A stretch of DNA of 6,640 nt from NCBI GenBank assembly GCA_029051835.1, contig JAIDKJ010000143.1, forward strand, positions 1 to 6,640, given 5' to 3'. The notes below the pieces were generated by a model that was given only the letters and a program-made list of their open reading frames with translations, was not told the origin of the DNA and did not search any database. Positions 6,569 through 6,640 of the stretch are shown here, piece by piece. This DNA comes from Paramuribaculum sp. (lineage in GTDB: Bacteria; Bacteroidota; Bacteroidia; Bacteroidales; Muribaculaceae). Position numbers and translations under genes: made by a program. Position 1 is the stretch's first letter. Each line of letters opens with the position of its first letter.

Positions 6569-6640
6569 ATGCATTATTTTCTCTCGGCCGGCGAAGCATC
6601 CGGCGATCTCCACGCCTCAGCGCTGATAGCGGCCATCCGC
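6569..6640 (+). CDS. lpxB: Lipid-A-disaccharide synthase, N-terminal fragment (3' truncated by window edge)
   Basis: An ATG at 6569 opens a frame that stays open to the window edge, giving 24 residues: MHYFLSAGEASGDLHASALI followed by AAIR. The GEASGDLHA segment (residues 8-16) is the highly conserved N-terminal signature of LpxB, a GT19 glycosyltransferase. LpxB joins UDP-2,3-diacylglucosamine and lipid X into the lipid A disaccharide at the cytoplasmic face of the inner membrane. Full-length LpxB is about 380 residues, so only about 6 percent is present. The start is firm because the motif lies at its usual distance from the first Met. The gene is divergent from the hydrolase gene, with 121 bp between the two start codons, so it appears to begin its own transcript here. 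Confidence 0.88.
   Translation, partial: MHYFLSAGEASGDLHASALIAAIR

Noticed and set aside
1..6640. CRISPR array, transposase, phage genes, toxin-antitoxin pair or other defence cassette
   Set aside because: There are no regularly spaced direct repeats. Every sizeable coding region is accounted for by pheT, yebC, the ABC exporter, GH2 and lpxB.

Overview
This window looks like ordinary chromosome from a Bacteroidota member. Its gene forms suggest Bacteroidales, possibly a fairly GC-rich Muribaculaceae-like gut lineage. The basis is a YebC protein starting with the MGRAFEYRKARK form, start codons preceded by A-rich leaders with no Shine-Dalgarno match, exact TAnnTTTG (-7 type) boxes in the AT-rich intergenic region, and a secreted glycoside hydrolase of the kind gut Bacteroidales carry. 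The taxonomic call is inference; no marker RNA is present.

Layout, left to right. The window opens inside pheT (+), the phenylalanyl-tRNA synthetase beta chain, of which only the C-terminal half is present. It is followed after 43 bp by a complete yebC/TACO1-family gene (+), probably in the same transcript, which ends at a strong intrinsic terminator. A 412-bp convergent gap follows. It holds that terminator, a weaker candidate terminator for the opposite strand, and a compact 135-bp inverted-repeat-rich element with imperfect terminal inverted repeats. Next, on the minus strand, is a 615-residue ABC exporter half-transporter with an MsbA-like architecture. Upstream of it is a long hairpin with a T-tract on each side that can terminate in both directions. 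Beyond that is a minus-strand gene for a secreted family 2 glycoside hydrolase (beta-galactosidase-like, 688 residues). An AT-rich divergent promoter region with a perfect 17-bp palindrome separates it from the first 24 codons of lpxB (+), which runs off the right edge.

How the genes fit together. pheT and yebC both act in or around translation. The MsbA-like exporter and lpxB could both belong to lipid A production (disaccharide synthesis, then flipping across the inner membrane), but they are on opposite strands with a glycoside hydrolase between them, so this link is suggestive only. The hydrolase stands alone here, with no SusC/SusD pair, sulfatase or regulator in view.

I do not see a novel multi-gene system. 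The items most worth a second look are the inverted-repeat element in the convergent gap, the palindrome that places two -7 boxes back to back between the hydrolase gene and lpxB, and the two-way terminator that abuts the exporter's likely promoter.
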